A stretch of DNA of 64,000 bases from Celoporthe dispersa. Taxonomy: Eukaryota; Ascomycota; Sordariomycetes; Diaporthales; Cryphonectriaceae. The position numbers and the translations under genes were made by a program. The notes under the pieces are model-generated. The model did no database searches and was not told where the DNA came from. It saw only the letters and a program-made list of their open reading frames with translations. The DNA lies in assembly GCA_016584495.1 (NCBI GenBank), contig WAID01000006.1:2294001-2358000 (forward strand), in the 5' to 3' direction. Within the stretch, counting starts at the first letter, position 1; each line of letters begins with the position of its first letter. This document shows positions 1-11,555 of the stretch, in pieces.

Positions 1-328
1 CGTCCTCTGCTGGATGGTGTACGGCTTCAGCCTGCCCGAGCAGCCCACCGACGTGCAAGACCCGGAGACGGGCGAGTGGTTCACACCCGAGACGCCGCGC
101 CTACAGTTTCCCGGAGCAGGGCGCCTGTTCATGGTGCTTCCCGTGTACTGGGTCCTCGTGTACGGCGCTGCGTGGCTGTGGACGACATATGTGGATGCCT
201 GGTGCGCCAAGGTGACGGAGAAGCTGGTGGGCAAGATCAAGGAGGACGACGGGAGGGAGAAGGCTGAGCCGCTGCTCCCTCTTGCTGCGCCTGCTCCTGT
301 GAACGAGGAGACACCGACGGCCCGATGA
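1..328 (+). CDS. C-terminal end of a membrane protein, possibly acyltransferase-3 family (partial)
   Basis: An open frame enters from the left edge (codons in phase from base 2) and stops with TGA at 326-328, so only about the last 109 residues are present. The visible part has a short polar stretch, then one strongly hydrophobic segment (about residues 40-60 of the visible part, including LPVYWVLVYGAAWLW) and a charged tail rich in K, E, P and A. A final transmembrane helix followed by an aromatic/acidic motif and a short cytosolic tail resembles the C-terminus of fungal acyltransferase-3 type membrane proteins. That match is from memory of the family and is weak. No catalytic motif is inside the window. 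The next gene starts 612 bases downstream on the same strand. Confidence 0.4.
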   Translation, partial: VLCWMVYGFSLPEQPTDVQDPETGEWFTPETPRLQFPGAGRLFMVLPVYWVLVYGAAWLWTTYVDAWCAKVTEKLVGKIKEDDGREKAEPLLPLAAPAPVNEETPTAR

Positions 329-940
329 GATAAAGGGAGGGTGTGCGTGCGTGTGTCTTATATATAAATGTGTAAATGGGTTCTCTAATATAAAGGGATT
401 ATCTTGTCAGAGATGGGAAACTCTTCGGCTGTGTGATTTTTTTTGTTTTGTTTGGGTGCGGGGGGAGGGATTGAGTTGGAAGGAAGGACTTGACTTGTTC
501 CTGACGTTCTTGCGCCCTACCTTCACTATTGCATCATGCGTACTAAGCATGTACCAAAGTATACTCTCATTCGAAAAGCATAGCGAGGGCTCAATATTTT
601 TCCACGGCAATGAGTCTAAACACTGGAGACAAGGAAAAACAAAAACAAAATTTAAACAAGAAACAAACAACGTATTTTCTGGATCAGGTCTGGTCGTTCA
701 TGTCTTGTGTTGCTGGAGCAGATGAGTTGTTTGGAGAGGGTTAGGGTCAGAAATAGCATGGTCGCACGGCCACACCTTCCCAAGCCACATCCTCAATCTG
801 TCCTCCCAGCGAATATCCAAGACGACAATATCAACCTTTCTCTCTCTCGCTGCCTTTGCTTCTCCGTGGTCCATCCTTTTCTCAATGCAGCAGGACGCGA
901 CGCCGTCTCTCCCGCCCCACACAGCTGATCACTACTGACC
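329..940. other. Intergenic, 3' flank and RFT1 upstream region
   Basis: This 612-bp stretch holds a TATATATAAATG-like AT patch near 360, a T-run near 430, and pyrimidine-rich DNA (TCTCTCTCG) at about 838-850 that is typical of a fungal core promoter or 5' leader. No convincing reading frame was seen on either strand. Confidence 0.5.
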
Positions 941-3010
941 ATGGCGGCAGAGGACCGCGAGGCCAAGGTGGTCAGGGGAGCCTCCCTCCTCATCCTCCTG
1001 CAGGTTGTCTCTCGCGCCGTCACGTTCATCGCCAACCAGGTCCTCGTCCGCTTCCTTACTGCCCAGCTGCTCGGGATATCTACTCAGCTAGAGGTGTACT
1101 ACCTATCCGTCCTCTTCTTCGCACGGGAGAGCCTGCGGGTGGCTGTCCAGCGGCAGGGGCCCATCTCCTCATCCTCCTCAAACCAGGCTCAGGCTCAGGC
1201 CAGGACCAAGAAGGACGAGGATGGTGGTAGACAAGGGGAACCGGGACGGGAGGAGGAGACACAGGCGGTGGTCAACCTGGGCTACATTGCCATCCTCCTC
1301 GGTCTGGTAGCCGCCGGCGTGTTGGGGTGGGCCTACCTCCGATCCGTCCCCGCGGAGACAATCTTCACCACGCCCAACTTCACCGCTTCCGTCTACATCT
1401 ACGCCCTGGCCTCCGTCCTCGAGCTGCTCTCCGAGCCGGCCTTTGTGGTGATGCAGATACGCCTCAGGTTTGGTGCTCGCGCGTCGGCAGAGGCCATCGC
1501 GACGTTTGGCAAGTGCGTCGTCACCCTCGCCTCGGCGGTGTGGGCCTCGCGCCGCGGCATCGAGCTGGGCGTGCTGCCCTTTGCCATGGGCCAGACCGCC
1601 TATGGTCTTGGTCTTTTGGGGGTCTATGCGTGGCACGGAACTGCCTTGTCTGGTCAAGAGGGCTTCTCGCTGTTGCCGAAGCGCCTGGGAGGCAGCGTTG
1701 GCGGCGGCGGTGCCGGTGTAGTGGAAGGAGGAGGACGAGACTACCTTCTGTCGTACTTCTACCGCCCCACCGTCAACCTGGCCTCGTCTATGATGGTCCA
1801 GAGCTTCGTCAAGCACCTGCTCACCCAGGGCGACACCTTCCTCGTCAGCATTCTGTCCACGACCACGGCCCAGGGCGTCTACGCGCTCGCCAACAACTAC
1901 GGCGGCCTACTCGCGCGGCTGGTGCTGCAGCCCATCGAGGAGAGCAGTCGGAGCTATTGGAGCCGTCTCCTGTCCTCCAGCGCCGCCAGTGACCCAGTCT
2001 TGGCTGTTGTAAACACCGAACACGAGAAAGAAAAGAAGGAGAAGCAGGGAGATGGCGCCACGTCTGCTACAGCACCACCACAACCCCGGCCCTCTTCCAG
2101 TCCCCAGGTCGCTCTCCACCAGGCCTCAGAGAACCTAACCACACTCCTCCAGGCATACACCCTCGCCTCCCTGCCCCTCCTTGCCCTGGGCCCTGTCGCG
2201 GCCCCCCTCGCTCTCTCCATCGTGGCAGGGCCCCAGTGGGCCGCCTCAGGCGCAGGGGGACGCCCTCGCCGCCTACGTCTACTACATCCCCCTCCTAGCC
2301 ATCAACGGGCTGACAGAGGCCTTTGTCGCCTCCGTCGCCACTGAGGCCCAGGTCCACCGCCAGAGCCTGTGGATGATGGGCTTCTCGCTCGTGTTCGCCG
2401 GCGCGGGGTACATCTTCATGCGCGTGCTAGGCTGGGGCGCCGTGGGGCTCGTGTGCGCCAACGGGATCAACATGGCCTGCAGGATCACCTGGGCGATCTG
2501 GTTCATCCGGGTGTACTTTGCTGATGCTGCTGCCAGGAGCGGGGGAGGGGCGGGCTGGGAGCTCACCAAGGTCCTGCCGAAGCCGGCGGCAGCGGTTGCT
2601 GCTGCTGTGGCCGCTCAGGCTGTGAGGAGGGTGGTGGCGACGACGACAACGACGACGACAGGAGCCACTGCGGACGTGGAGTGGGAAGGGGGCGGCACGA
2701 GGGCTGTCATTTTTGAGTTGATCAAGATTGCTGGCGTCGCTATGCCATTTCTAGGGGTGCTGTATGTCTCTGAATCTCCTCCTCCCTTTACGCCTGCCTG
2801 CCTCTCTACGTTTACATTTTGACCCCGGCCTCCCCCCCCTGTGCCCGTCCTTTGTCCGTCTATCTTGTTCAAGATTTCGATCTATGCATAATACTGACAC
2901 ATCTCTTTTCTACTAACAGTGCCATCTCCGAGCGAGGATTTCTCATCCAGTGCTACCGGACTGTGCGCGGTCATAGAGCACAGGCAGCACAGCCTCCTGG
3001 AGACAAATGA
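941..3010 (+). CDS. rft1: RFT1-like oligosaccharide translocation protein (one frameshift)
   Basis: Multi-pass ER membrane protein of the Rft1 family, linked to use of the lipid-linked Man5GlcNAc2 oligosaccharide in N-glycosylation. The start at 941 sits in a good context (GACCATGG). The N-terminus (KVVRGASLLILLQVVSRAVT) and the later YYIPLLAINGLTEAFVASV segment are characteristic of the family. Exon 1 runs to 2761, with a GTATGT donor at 2762. An acceptor CTAACAG ends at 2919, and exon 2 (2920-3010) encodes AISERGFLIQCYRTV and the tail. The frame breaks in a run of five G at 2255-2259. With four G the protein reads through cleanly to about 636 residues, the expected size. Large hydrophilic loops rich in Q, E and P (about residues 75-110 and 350-390) are lineage-type insertions. 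It converges on DBP3, whose stop lies 275 bp away. Confidence 0.9.
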
Positions 3011-3285
3011 AAGTGGAGAGCGGTGGATTTCAGCCCACAGTTGCCAACTCAAAACGCCAAGACACAGACCGACATTGGCCATTGCACCCTTTTTCTTTTT
3101 TTCTGCGATGGATAGCCTCCCCGAGGCGAGCGGCGAAACCGGAGGAACCATCAAGCAGGATCAAGAGATTCGCCACCTAGGAGAAGAACAGAGAAGAAAC
3201 GAGGATAGGAATGGGGATATTTCCTTAGCCCCGTCGTCTTCCCGCGCTTCCGAGCGCGCTCTCCCTTCTCCATTCTTGCTCTTAT

Positions 3286-5337
3286 CTAGTCAAAGGTGAT
3301 CTTGGTGGCCTTCTTGCTCATGTCGACGTTCTTGAAGAAGGCGCCGTAGGCATCGTGCTGCTTCTTCTTGACAGTTGTGCCAAACTTAAGCAGCTCCTCA
3401 GGAACAGGTTGGCCGGCGGCCTTGAGCACGTTGATCAATCTGAGCAGGGCAAAAAGTTTGGTCAGTGTTTTTGGCCTCCGAGATGAGAGATGGGTGATAC
3501 GGGGGGAAACAGAAAGGAAGGAGAAGGGAGAAGAACGTAAGCAAGACGAGGATGACTTACGAGCCAGAATGTGCCTTGTCGTGCTCCGTGAAAAGAGTGA
3601 TGGCCTTGCCTTCCTTGCCAGCACGACCTGTGCGGCCGATGCGGTGAACATAGTCCTCGATGGTCAGAGGGAACTGCGTGCCAAAACATATTAGCCATTT
3701 CATCTCTCTCATCGAGCATGGGATCAACAGCGCAGAGTCGACTTACGGTGAGGTTGATGACAAGCTTCACCTCTGGGATATCCAGGCCCCGCGCGGCCAC
3801 ATCCGTGGCAAGCAAGACCGTAGTCGTCCCGGCCTTGAAGGCCTCGAGGCTCCTCGTCCTCTGCTCCTGGCGCAGGTCGCCGTGGATCGCCACGACCTGG
3901 ACGCCCCGGCTCTGCAGGAACTGCTCGACGCGTGTGGTCTCCTTCTTGTACAGACAAAACACCAGGATCCTGTCGCTCCTCGCCTTGCCCCGCTGGTTGT
4001 CCTTGAGGATCTCCAGCAGCCGCCTCTCCTTGCCCCTCGGGTCGACGACCTCGACGGTCTGCACGATGCGGCTGTTGGCCTGCAGCTCGACGGTGCCGTT
4101 CCCGCTGCCGTCGGCGGGATTGTTCTTGTTGAGGATGACCTTGACCGGGTCGACCATGAAGCTCTCGGCCAGGCCGCGCACCGAGTCGGGCCACGTCGCC
4201 GTGAACATGAGTGTCTGCCGCGCCTCCCGCGCCGGACACTGTCCGATGATCTCCTTGATGTCGTCCTCGAACCCCTTGTCCAGCATGCGGTCCGCCTCGT
4301 CGAGGACCACAAACGCCGCCTCGCCCAGCGCCACGCAGCCCTCGGCCAGGAAGTCCTTGAGCCGGCCTGGCGTGGCCACCACGATGTCTGCGCCGCCGCT
4401 CCGCCGCAGCAGGCCGCGCTGCTCGTCCTTGCTCGCGCCGCCGTACAGGCAGACCGCCGACAGCCCCGCCAGCGAGGCGAGCGTGGAGATGGCCTCGTGC
4501 GTCTGCATCGCCAGCTCGCGCGTGGGTGACACGATCACGGCGCGGGCGTGTACCTCGCCGGCCCGGCCTGCCTTCTTGGGCAGAGAGGACAGCGCTTCGA
4601 CGCACGGGAGGGAGAAGGCGTACGTCTTTCCAGAGCCAGTCTCGGCGATTCCGATCACGTCGCGGCCCGACAGGGAGAAGGGCCAGGAGGCGGCCTGGAT
4701 CGGGGTCGGGGCCGTGAAGGTCTTGAAGGGGTTCTTGGAGAGGAGGCGGGAGGCCGGGAGGTGGTCGAACTTGAGGATCGGGCGGAGGTCGGAGGGAGGG
4801 TTGATTGTGATGTGGTGGTCCTTGAGAAAGGTGTCGACCTCGGACTGCGGCACGGCGGCCAGGGCGGCAGTCTGTTGGTATTTCGTAGCGTCGCCGTTCG
4901 CTGCTGGTGTGGCTGGCACGGAGACGGGCTCGTCCGTCTCGCCCTCGGTCTCGGTCTTCTTGCTCTTCTTGTCCTTGGACTTCTTGGACTTCTTCTTCTT
5001 GTCCTCCTTGGCCGCGGGCTCGCCGTTCACAGGTGCATCGGCTGAGACGCCGTCGATGTCCATCTCGTCAGCTGGGACAGCAGCACCGTCATCAGCGCCA
5101 GTCTGCTGCTCTGCCAGCTGCTTCTCCTTGCGCTTCTTCTCTTTCTTTTCTTTCTTCTCCTTTTTGTCTTTCTTGTCCTTCTTCTTCTCCTTGTCCTTCT
5201 TGTCCTTCTTGGGTTTCTTCTCCCTCAGAGGCGCATCTTCCGCTCCTGCAGCGGCAGCATTGTCAGTCTTCACCTTCTTGGTCTTTCTTGACCTCATCAG
5301 CCTCGCCTTCAAGGCGATGCTTCTTGCTGCTAGACAT
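3286..5337 (-). CDS. dbp3: ATP-dependent RNA helicase DBP3 (one frameshift near the start)
   Basis: Nucleolar DEAD-box helicase needed for ribosomal RNA processing. Exons are 5337-3747, 3673-3561 and 3439-3286, with introns 3674-3746 and 3440-3560 (both GTAAGT donors). A Lys/Glu-rich N-terminal tail is followed by the Q motif (APTPIQAASWPF), AETGSGKT, PTRELA, TPGR, DEAD, TAT (in place of SAT), ATDVAARGLDIP and, across the first intron, HRIGRTGRAG. The likely true start is the ATG at 5337 (MSSSKKHRLEGEADEVKK). It is one base out of frame with the rest because of an extra A in AAA (T-run 5284-5286 on the plus strand). Corrected length is 618 residues, normal for Dbp3. An upstream in-frame start at 5507 would add an unrelated 68-residue leader and is less likely. 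Confidence 0.93.
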
Positions 5338-7332
5338 GTCTGTGGTATGAAAGGAGTGACCCAGGAATGTGTAGAAAAATTGGTGTTGTTATGCTCGAGT
5401 CGTCGCAATACAGGGTGTGTATTCGAAATTTTTTGGAGACTCGCCCCAATTCTGCCGGATTTGGTTGATAGCAGGGGTCCAGGCGGTGAGCCATTGGGGT
5501 GGGTCATGGTGTTATCATGATTGCGAAAGCTAGCCTTGATTGATTACTATTCTTCCAAAGGCCATAGCTGACGCCTACAGTAATTTTACTATAAGACTAT
5601 AGCGTACATACTCTCGACAGAGAGCATTTATTACTATTATGGTGGCCAGTGTGGTATGTAGACCTTAGGACAGGGACTGTAGATGGGTCCTAAGGTCCTA
5701 CCGCTATAAGGGTGCCACCTCCTTTCGATTCTGCTCACATAAATAGCAATAGCAAAAATGAAGCATATAACTGTAGATGTACTTCAAGGCACTTTCGAAA
5801 TTGACCTAACTCATATATGTTCCATCTAATGTATGTGGACATTACTCTGTGGCATAAGAATTCTCAAGGTCAACGGCCTTCTTCTTTTGTCTCTCATACT
5901 ACTAATTCATGTTTTCTGGTATTTCCTTTTTTTTTTTCAGGCGCCTGAATCAGTGGTAGATTTCAAGAGCGGATATTCTTTTTTATTTTCTTTCTCATCA
6001 TTGTTGTGAGAATGCGGCTGGCATCAGTAAATGGGTTGATCGGTAATAGCGCTGGGAGCATTCTGTCTTGGGCACACCTCGACAGCCTCTCATGCTATCA
6101 AACATATCCATTTTTTTTCCAACCAAAGCTGCTAATCAGTAGCTCAGATGATCCGAACTGTGGTAGTTGTCCAAAAACTTCGTAGCCAAAGGTCCAAGAG
6201 CAATTAAGCTATCGCCAAGGGCAATCACCAAGTGGTGAGAGGTCTCGGCAAGGCGTGCCTTCTAGACTTGACATGGGGCGCCCAAGTAAATGAGAAAAGG
6301 GCCAAGGGAATGATAACAATCACCCAGGCTCATTAGCAGCTAGTATGGGCTTGGATATCAAGACTCTCTTCGCCTCTGTTGCTCTAATCCCTTCCCCGGG
6401 CTGAGTGCTCGGCTTACAGAGCCTCCGCGGAGATGTCCGTCGCCAGAGGGTGCGCGAAGGGGTTGAACGATAATGTTTCAAATACTGCGGGCCAATCAGA
6501 GTTCCACAGCGCTTTTGTGGATCTCACATTTGTTTTTGAAAGTGTCGAGACACGTTGGTGCTCGCGAACGTGGTGGGTGCTGGCGGAACAGTCCGATGAA
6601 CTATTAGTTAGAAAAGTGAGGTGACAGCCTGTCTACAGAGTACGGCAGTTTCGCCCGAGGATCTTCGAAACTGGCTAGAGTTAAGCTTTATGTAAAGCTT
6701 AAAACATAAGATCCAGCTTACCTGGTAATGACGAGCGAATCGCGCAGCGGCGTGGTGAGGAAACGCTCGGATCTGCTGAAACATGCACGTGTGCCCCTAG
6801 CCCAGGTACGGTGCCCTGAGCGGAAATTCCACGGGAGGGCGAGAACAGACGAAGGCATAGTGTGACATCCCATTTTGTAATACAATAGCACTGCCTCGGA
6901 CGGGCCAATTGGCTGTGCGTGCCAAGCCCGCCTCGACACCACTGTGTATGCTAGCCTTGCACCTGCAATCCACAGCTGGTATTCGAACAGCGTCGCATCT
7001 TGATCCCTTGTCAGCCCCGGGCTGTGCTCCGTCGCACATCGGTGGGCAGCTGTCAAGTCAACTGACAGGCTCTGGACCTCAACTCTATGCTTCTTGGGAG
7101 AACATGCCAAATGGATCCTTTTCTGCCAAGCCCATCCGATCACTCAACTCGACTCTACGAGACGTTCCAGCGGCCTCAAACTTGTCTGGACCAAAATGCA
7201 TCACTGGTCAAGTCGTATTGACTGCGCTGCGGCGACCGTGCCTTCGGCTACGCACCGAATGCAGTTTCGTCCTGTGGAGGCTGGTGCCATGCGCTCACGA
7301 TCTCACGAGTTGGGGCACGTATGTTGAACATC

Positions 7333-7338
7333 TATAAA
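7333..7338 (+). promoter_or_regulatory. TATA box of the Egh16-like gene
   Basis: TATAAA lies about 250 bases before the ATG at 7585. A leader of roughly 200 nt follows, which is plausible for a strongly regulated secreted-protein gene. Position and sequence are seen; function is inferred. Confidence 0.45.
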
Positions 7339-7381
7339 GATGTCGGTATTTCCTCCCTCAGTAGTCCAGTTTGTCTCTCTC

Positions 7382-7423
7382 CATCATCATCATCAGCAGC
7401 AGCAGCAGCAGCATCAGCATCAG
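7382..7423 (+). repeat. CAT/CAG trinucleotide repeat in the presumed 5' leader
   Basis: Runs of CAT and then CAG triplets (about 13 units, imperfect) lie between the TATA box and the start codon, so they are probably transcribed. They are not in an open frame joined to the gene. Confidence 0.7.
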
Positions 7424-7584
7424 TTTTCCGGTTCTCTTTTCCAATCTCCTCTTCTACTTCCTGCCTGGTTCGCAGAACAGCTCGCGATTGACTCGTGACC
7501 TGAAGTTTTATCTTAATTTTTAAAATCTCACTACCAGTCCTCACCACCACTTCTCCAACTCACCCCCCTCCAACAATATTCAAA

Positions 7585-8386
7585 ATGTTCTCCAAGCTCT
7601 TCATCCTCGCTCTCGCAGCCTCTCCCCTCGTCGCCGCCCACGGCAAGATCGCCGTCGCTACTGGCGATGCTGGCGGCAACGGAACTGCCCTCGGTATCCA
7701 GGGAGGTGTCATTCCTGGCGCTGGCAAGAACAAGGTCACTGAGCCCGATACCACCGTCTTCAAGGGCGACGCGGCGGATGCCTGCGGCGAGACTAAAGGC
7801 GTGAGTAGTACCAGTATCCTAATGCTTGCCGCTGACAAGCAGACAAAGTCGTCGGGGATAATACATGCTGACAACCACGAAGCAAGGCGACAACGATATC
7901 GAGACTGGCACCAAGGCCGCCATGGCCCTCTCTGGCTCTACTCTTCCCCAGGTCAGCCCCGGCGGCTCCGTCTCTGGCACACTGCACATTGTGACCTCGG
8001 ACGGTGCCGGCCCATACAAGGCCATGGTCAACGCCGACGGCACTGGCCAGACCTGGGAGGAGATGGAGGTCGAGACCCAGGTGCCCGGCGACAACGGCGA
8101 GATCCGCAAGAGCGAGAAGCGCTTCTGGGCCCGCGCCCTTCAGGCCATGGGCATCATGAAGCGTGCCACCAACATCAACGAGGACTACCCCTTCAAGGTC
8201 AACATGCCCGCCGGGACCACCTGCACGGGAACCATCGCCGGGCAGTCCAACGCCTGCATCGTCAAGCTGGTCAACCCCAGCAACGCTGGCCCCTTCGGCG
8301 GCTGTGTTCCCGTCCAGATGACCAGCAACTCTACTGCTGCTACCGGCGCCGCCACCGCTCGCCGCATGGCCCGCTTCTCCGCATAA
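7585..8386 (+). CDS. Egh16-like (Gas1/MAS3-type, DUF3129) secreted protein, LPMO-like
   Basis: Secreted protein of the Egh16H / Magnaporthe GAS1 (MAS3) family, members of which are made in appressoria or haustoria of plant pathogens. Exons 7585-7800 and 7883-8386 are joined in phase 0 by a GTGAGT donor, giving 239 residues. The signal peptide (MFSKLFILALAASPLVAA) would leave His19 as the first mature residue. A second histidine (His107) lies in TLHIVTSDGAGPY, the pattern that forms a histidine brace in lytic polysaccharide monooxygenases. Four cysteines near C68 and in the TTCTG, NACIV and GGCVP segments fit two disulfides. A powdery-mildew Egh16-like protein has been reported as a chitin-active LPMO, so copper-dependent chitin oxidation is a reasonable inference, not shown here. 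It lies alone, convergent with the next gene. Confidence 0.88.
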
Positions 8387-8826
8387 ATCGGCAGTAACAA
8401 CGCAAACACAAGGCCGTCATTGGACGAGTATATCTAGTGGTGCAATGGACATTGGCTGTTGGAATTGGTCGGTCTGTATATATGTCTGTACATACCAGTA
8501 GTGCGATGGACATGAAGGGAGCGCGCAGAGGAACGATATGTATACGAAATAGGGGCAGTAGCTGTTCAGATGTGTAATTTCCGCCAATAGATCTTTTTGT
8601 CTTTTGGAAAATTGTCTACTGCTGCTTTGATCAAGTGAGGAACAACTTCAATTTCTCTATCTTTCATGTGAAGATTTATACATTCAAGACCTTGGCTTAA
8701 AAGACTTTCTATGAAAAAAATGATTTTGATCATCTAATAGCAAGAGTAAGAATTTCTACAGCCTACGGACGAGTGGACAGATAGAAAGGGACTTCACTGG
8801 TGTCTCTACAAATAACCAGATAATAA
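8387..8826. other. Convergent 3' intergenic region
   Basis: This 440-bp stretch separates two convergent genes. It is AT-rich toward 8,700-8,760 and holds no coding sequence that can be recognised. Confidence 0.5.
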
Positions 8827-10170
8827 TCAAATGATAAATACTAAACTTTGCGCTAAGTAAGAATGATTTAGTGATAATACAGTCTCCAAGCCCAGCTTTT
8901 GAGCCACACGTGGTTGTGCGCCTTTCCAGCAGGAAGCTAGGAACGACGCAAGATGTCCTTGACCAACTTTCGTACACCAGTTGCTGCACCCGATGTCGTC
9001 TTTTTCTTCCTGTGGCTTTGGAGCGATCCAACGAAGACCTGCAATTTTCATATTAGTAGGGTAGGGTTCTCTATGTACGGTGGCCAGAACTGCTCTGATC
9101 TGATCCATAAAGACTGCGTGCGGACGGGGCCTATCGTTTCCTCGACAGAACAAATTGTGGGCTTTTGCATATGCATCGATGGTCTCCATAAGGCCCAGCC
9201 AATGCGTCCGGTTCTGGTGAATCGTTGACGGAGCGGTGATAAGGTCCACTGGGCTTCGCAAGGTCATGAGAGCTTGATGGCTCACAAAATGCGGGTCTGT
9301 CGCAGGCAAAAGCTTAGGCATCAGGCGGGTTGCAACATGAACGATCGCTGTGTACAATAAGCCATTGTCATGGGTGATGATAGAACCCATGAGCCAGTAT
9401 GCGGCCTCCTTGGCCTTCTTTGACGCGTGGTCTTCTTTCATGTACTCCTCGTATTTGAAGTATTCCTTGGCTGGCTCATAGAACCACAACATGTCTTTGC
9501 CTGCCTCCTTCCGATCTTGGACCGGACATGTGCCGAGCGGCGTGGCCTGCAGTTGACTGCTGCTAGCTGCATTGACTAGCAGTTCAGCGCTGCTTTGCTG
9601 GGCTTGACTGATCTCTGCTTCGGAATGATGCTCGGCCAGGTTTTGCTCGGCCTTGGCTGCCAGTATGTTTCGGAGCAACTTTGCAATGTTCTGGCTAGAT
9701 CGGTTCTGGCTAAGCGCACAGCAATTGTTCGATCCACGGGCTCTGCACCCAATGCAGGTTGTCTCCATGTAGGCCGTGGCTGCCCTGGTTGAGAGAGGAT
9801 AGAGCTTTTCTGGGTGGAGAATGGCGTCCTTGGGCAAGTGATCATGCATGACCAGGCCGCCCAGCGCCAGGAGAAAGTCTGCATAGTTTTGAATATTCTG
9901 CTTGTAGATATCAATGTTCCTCGGCTCATCGATATCTTGACGAATGGGTGCATTCTGGACAATGCTAGCATCGTATCCATCGGGGCGACACTGTCTGCAC
10001 TTGACACCAGTGTCATAAATGTTCCTGCGACGTGGTACACCAGCCCTGTTGCATGGAACAGGACTACTGCACAAGACCAGATACTCGGTAGTATGATCCA
10101 CAAAAATGTTCTTTTTGGGGTAGCTGTCCTCGCTGGGACAGCGGTGGCGGTTCAGAAATTCGATGCACAT
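8827..10170 (-). CDS. Hypothetical protein with Cys-rich N-terminus
   Basis: Intact single-exon frame of 447 residues from an ATG at 10170. The first 62 residues carry six cysteines (C2, C11, C34, C40, C58, C61), including CRQC, in a layout common to a group of uncharacterised ascomycete proteins that begin MCI. These could bind zinc. A second small cluster (TCIGCRARGSNNCC) follows near residue 140. The middle (about residues 160-215) is A/Q/E/S-rich and probably helical. The C-terminal half is alpha-helical looking with no known motif. No signal peptide or membrane segment is seen. The function is unknown. The frame is long and uninterrupted, so it is probably a real gene. A minor 3' intron could alter the last residues. 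Confidence 0.65.
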   Translation of the reverse strand: MCIEFLNRHRCPSEDSYPKKNIFVDHTTEYLVLCSSPVPCNRAGVPRRRNIYDTGVKCRQCRPDGYDASIVQNAPIRQDIDEPRNIDIYKQNIQNYADFLLALGGLVMHDHLPKDAILHPEKLYPLSTRAATAYMETTCIGCRARGSNNCCALSQNRSSQNIAKLLRNILAAKAEQNLAEHHSEAEISQAQQSSAELLVNAASSSQLQATPLGTCPVQDRKEAGKDMLWFYEPAKEYFKYEEYMKEDHASKKAKEAAYWLMGSIITHDNGLLYTAIVHVATRLMPKLLPATDPHFVSHQALMTLRSPVDLITAPSTIHQNRTHWLGLMETIDAYAKAHNLFCRGNDRPRPHAVFMDQIRAVLATVHREPYPTNMKIAGLRWIAPKPQEEKDDIGCSNWCTKVGQGHLASFLASCWKGAQPRVAQKLGLETVLSLNHSYLAQSLVFII

Positions 10171-11555
10171 TATGAGTGTTGTGGTGTTGACTGAAAATGT
10201 CCCTCTGTTGGGGTTGAAGGATGTTGGCCTTGTGCTTTTTAAGGCCCTGAGGCTCTTGAGACTCTGACCCTGTGGCTCTGTGACTCTGTATCCTGGTTCT
10301 GTGACTCGATTCTCTGTGTGGTTATGTGCGTGTGATTCTATGATATAGTGGTATCTGTGTTACTCTGGGATGGAGTGAACCTTGGGAGTCTTTGGTATTA
10401 AATGCTCCAAATAACTGACAGACACAATTCCTGTTGAATGATACCAAGAGAGAGTCAGCCTTGTTGACACCATCAAGTACCTTTATAATCTATGGATGTT
10501 GTAATCTATTGATGGAAAGACCCGCCTGGAATAAAGAGTTGACCCTGAAAGGTCCTGGTGAGCTGGTGTAAAGGCCCAAAGGTGCAAAAAGTTCAACAAC
10601 AAATTTGAGAGGGCAGTGTCCATAGTCTTTGTTCGGTTTCTGAATAGGTTTTATACTCCTGGTTGTGTGATGCATGAGCCCTGATAATTTCTGCATGCAT
10701 GCAGCTTTGTTCCTCGACGCATCTGCCACTATTGCGACGGACAAATTGTTTGGGCAGGACACTGGAAGGAGCAAATACTTGAGTACAGCTTGACTAGATG
10801 TCCTGTTCCTCAACATCATCATGAATAACAATGATTATTCCCATTCTTTTGCTTGAGGCGGTAATCCCATCTTCATCTGAGGTTTTTTTATTTTATTTTT
10901 TTTGAAGACTCGATCTTGATGTGAACAAGAAATCAAATTTTTTTAATCCTGCAAATATTGAATCTAAGTATTTCTATACAATATATTTCCATTATGAACC
11001 TTAATTTTTTTGTTCTCTTCATAGTATCATAATACTATTGAAATTAGGTGGTTTGTATGTAAATAGGTGGCCGGAAAGGGGGGGCGTGGTGGGCGAGAAC
11101 CAGTGCTTCTGACCTGTCCAATTTCCATTGTCACAAGAAATGATCTGCTACCTAAAGCAGACTTGTATTAGGTACTTAGGCAACTGTGTCCAAGAGGCAT
11201 TTTCAAGACCACCAGAGGTCTTAGTATGCCCTAAATGTGAGCGAGCAATCCTCCGTCACATTGTTGAGCTGCATCTAAGAAGCTTATACTCTGTAGTGGC
11301 CTCAAGGGACCAGGGAGAGAACTAAGCACTTAAGTACTTAGATAGGTGGCATGTCGGTGGATTCTGCATAGAACTCTCCAGACCACCTGAGTGTATCAAT
11401 TGCCACGAGCTGAAGCTTCTATCTGACCAAAGAAGGAAAGAAAGAAGAAGAAAAAAAATCAGGTGTTTTCAACTATTGTCTCTGGTCGGCCTGGTGTGCC
11501 TCAGCACTGGAGCTATGGCCTCAGGAGACGTGCATCCAGCTTACCCTGGCATGAC

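Larger units (their letters stand above)
5338..7584. other. Long intergenic region upstream of the Egh16-like gene
   Basis: About 2.2 kb with no convincing coding sequence. The first part (5,550-6,000) is AT-rich. From 6,700 on, GC rises and ordinary promoter sequence leads into the Egh16-like gene. Short frames here (for example 6718-7143, minus) have no family resemblance and no codon character of the flanking genes. Confidence 0.5.

Noticed and set aside
1178..1816. 212-codon minus frame opposite RFT1
   Set aside because: Antisense of conserved RFT1 coding sequence, with no recognisable domain.
5338..5507. Upstream in-frame extension of DBP3
   Set aside because: It adds a leader with no family resemblance. 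The ATG at 5337 followed by a one-base correction gives the normal Dbp3 N-terminus and length.
3718..5520. 600-codon plus-strand open frame opposite DBP3
   Set aside because: It is the antisense of a Lys/Glu-rich helicase with full DEAD-box motifs. The Ser/Leu/Phe-rich product has no domain and exists because AAG/GAG codons read open on the other strand.
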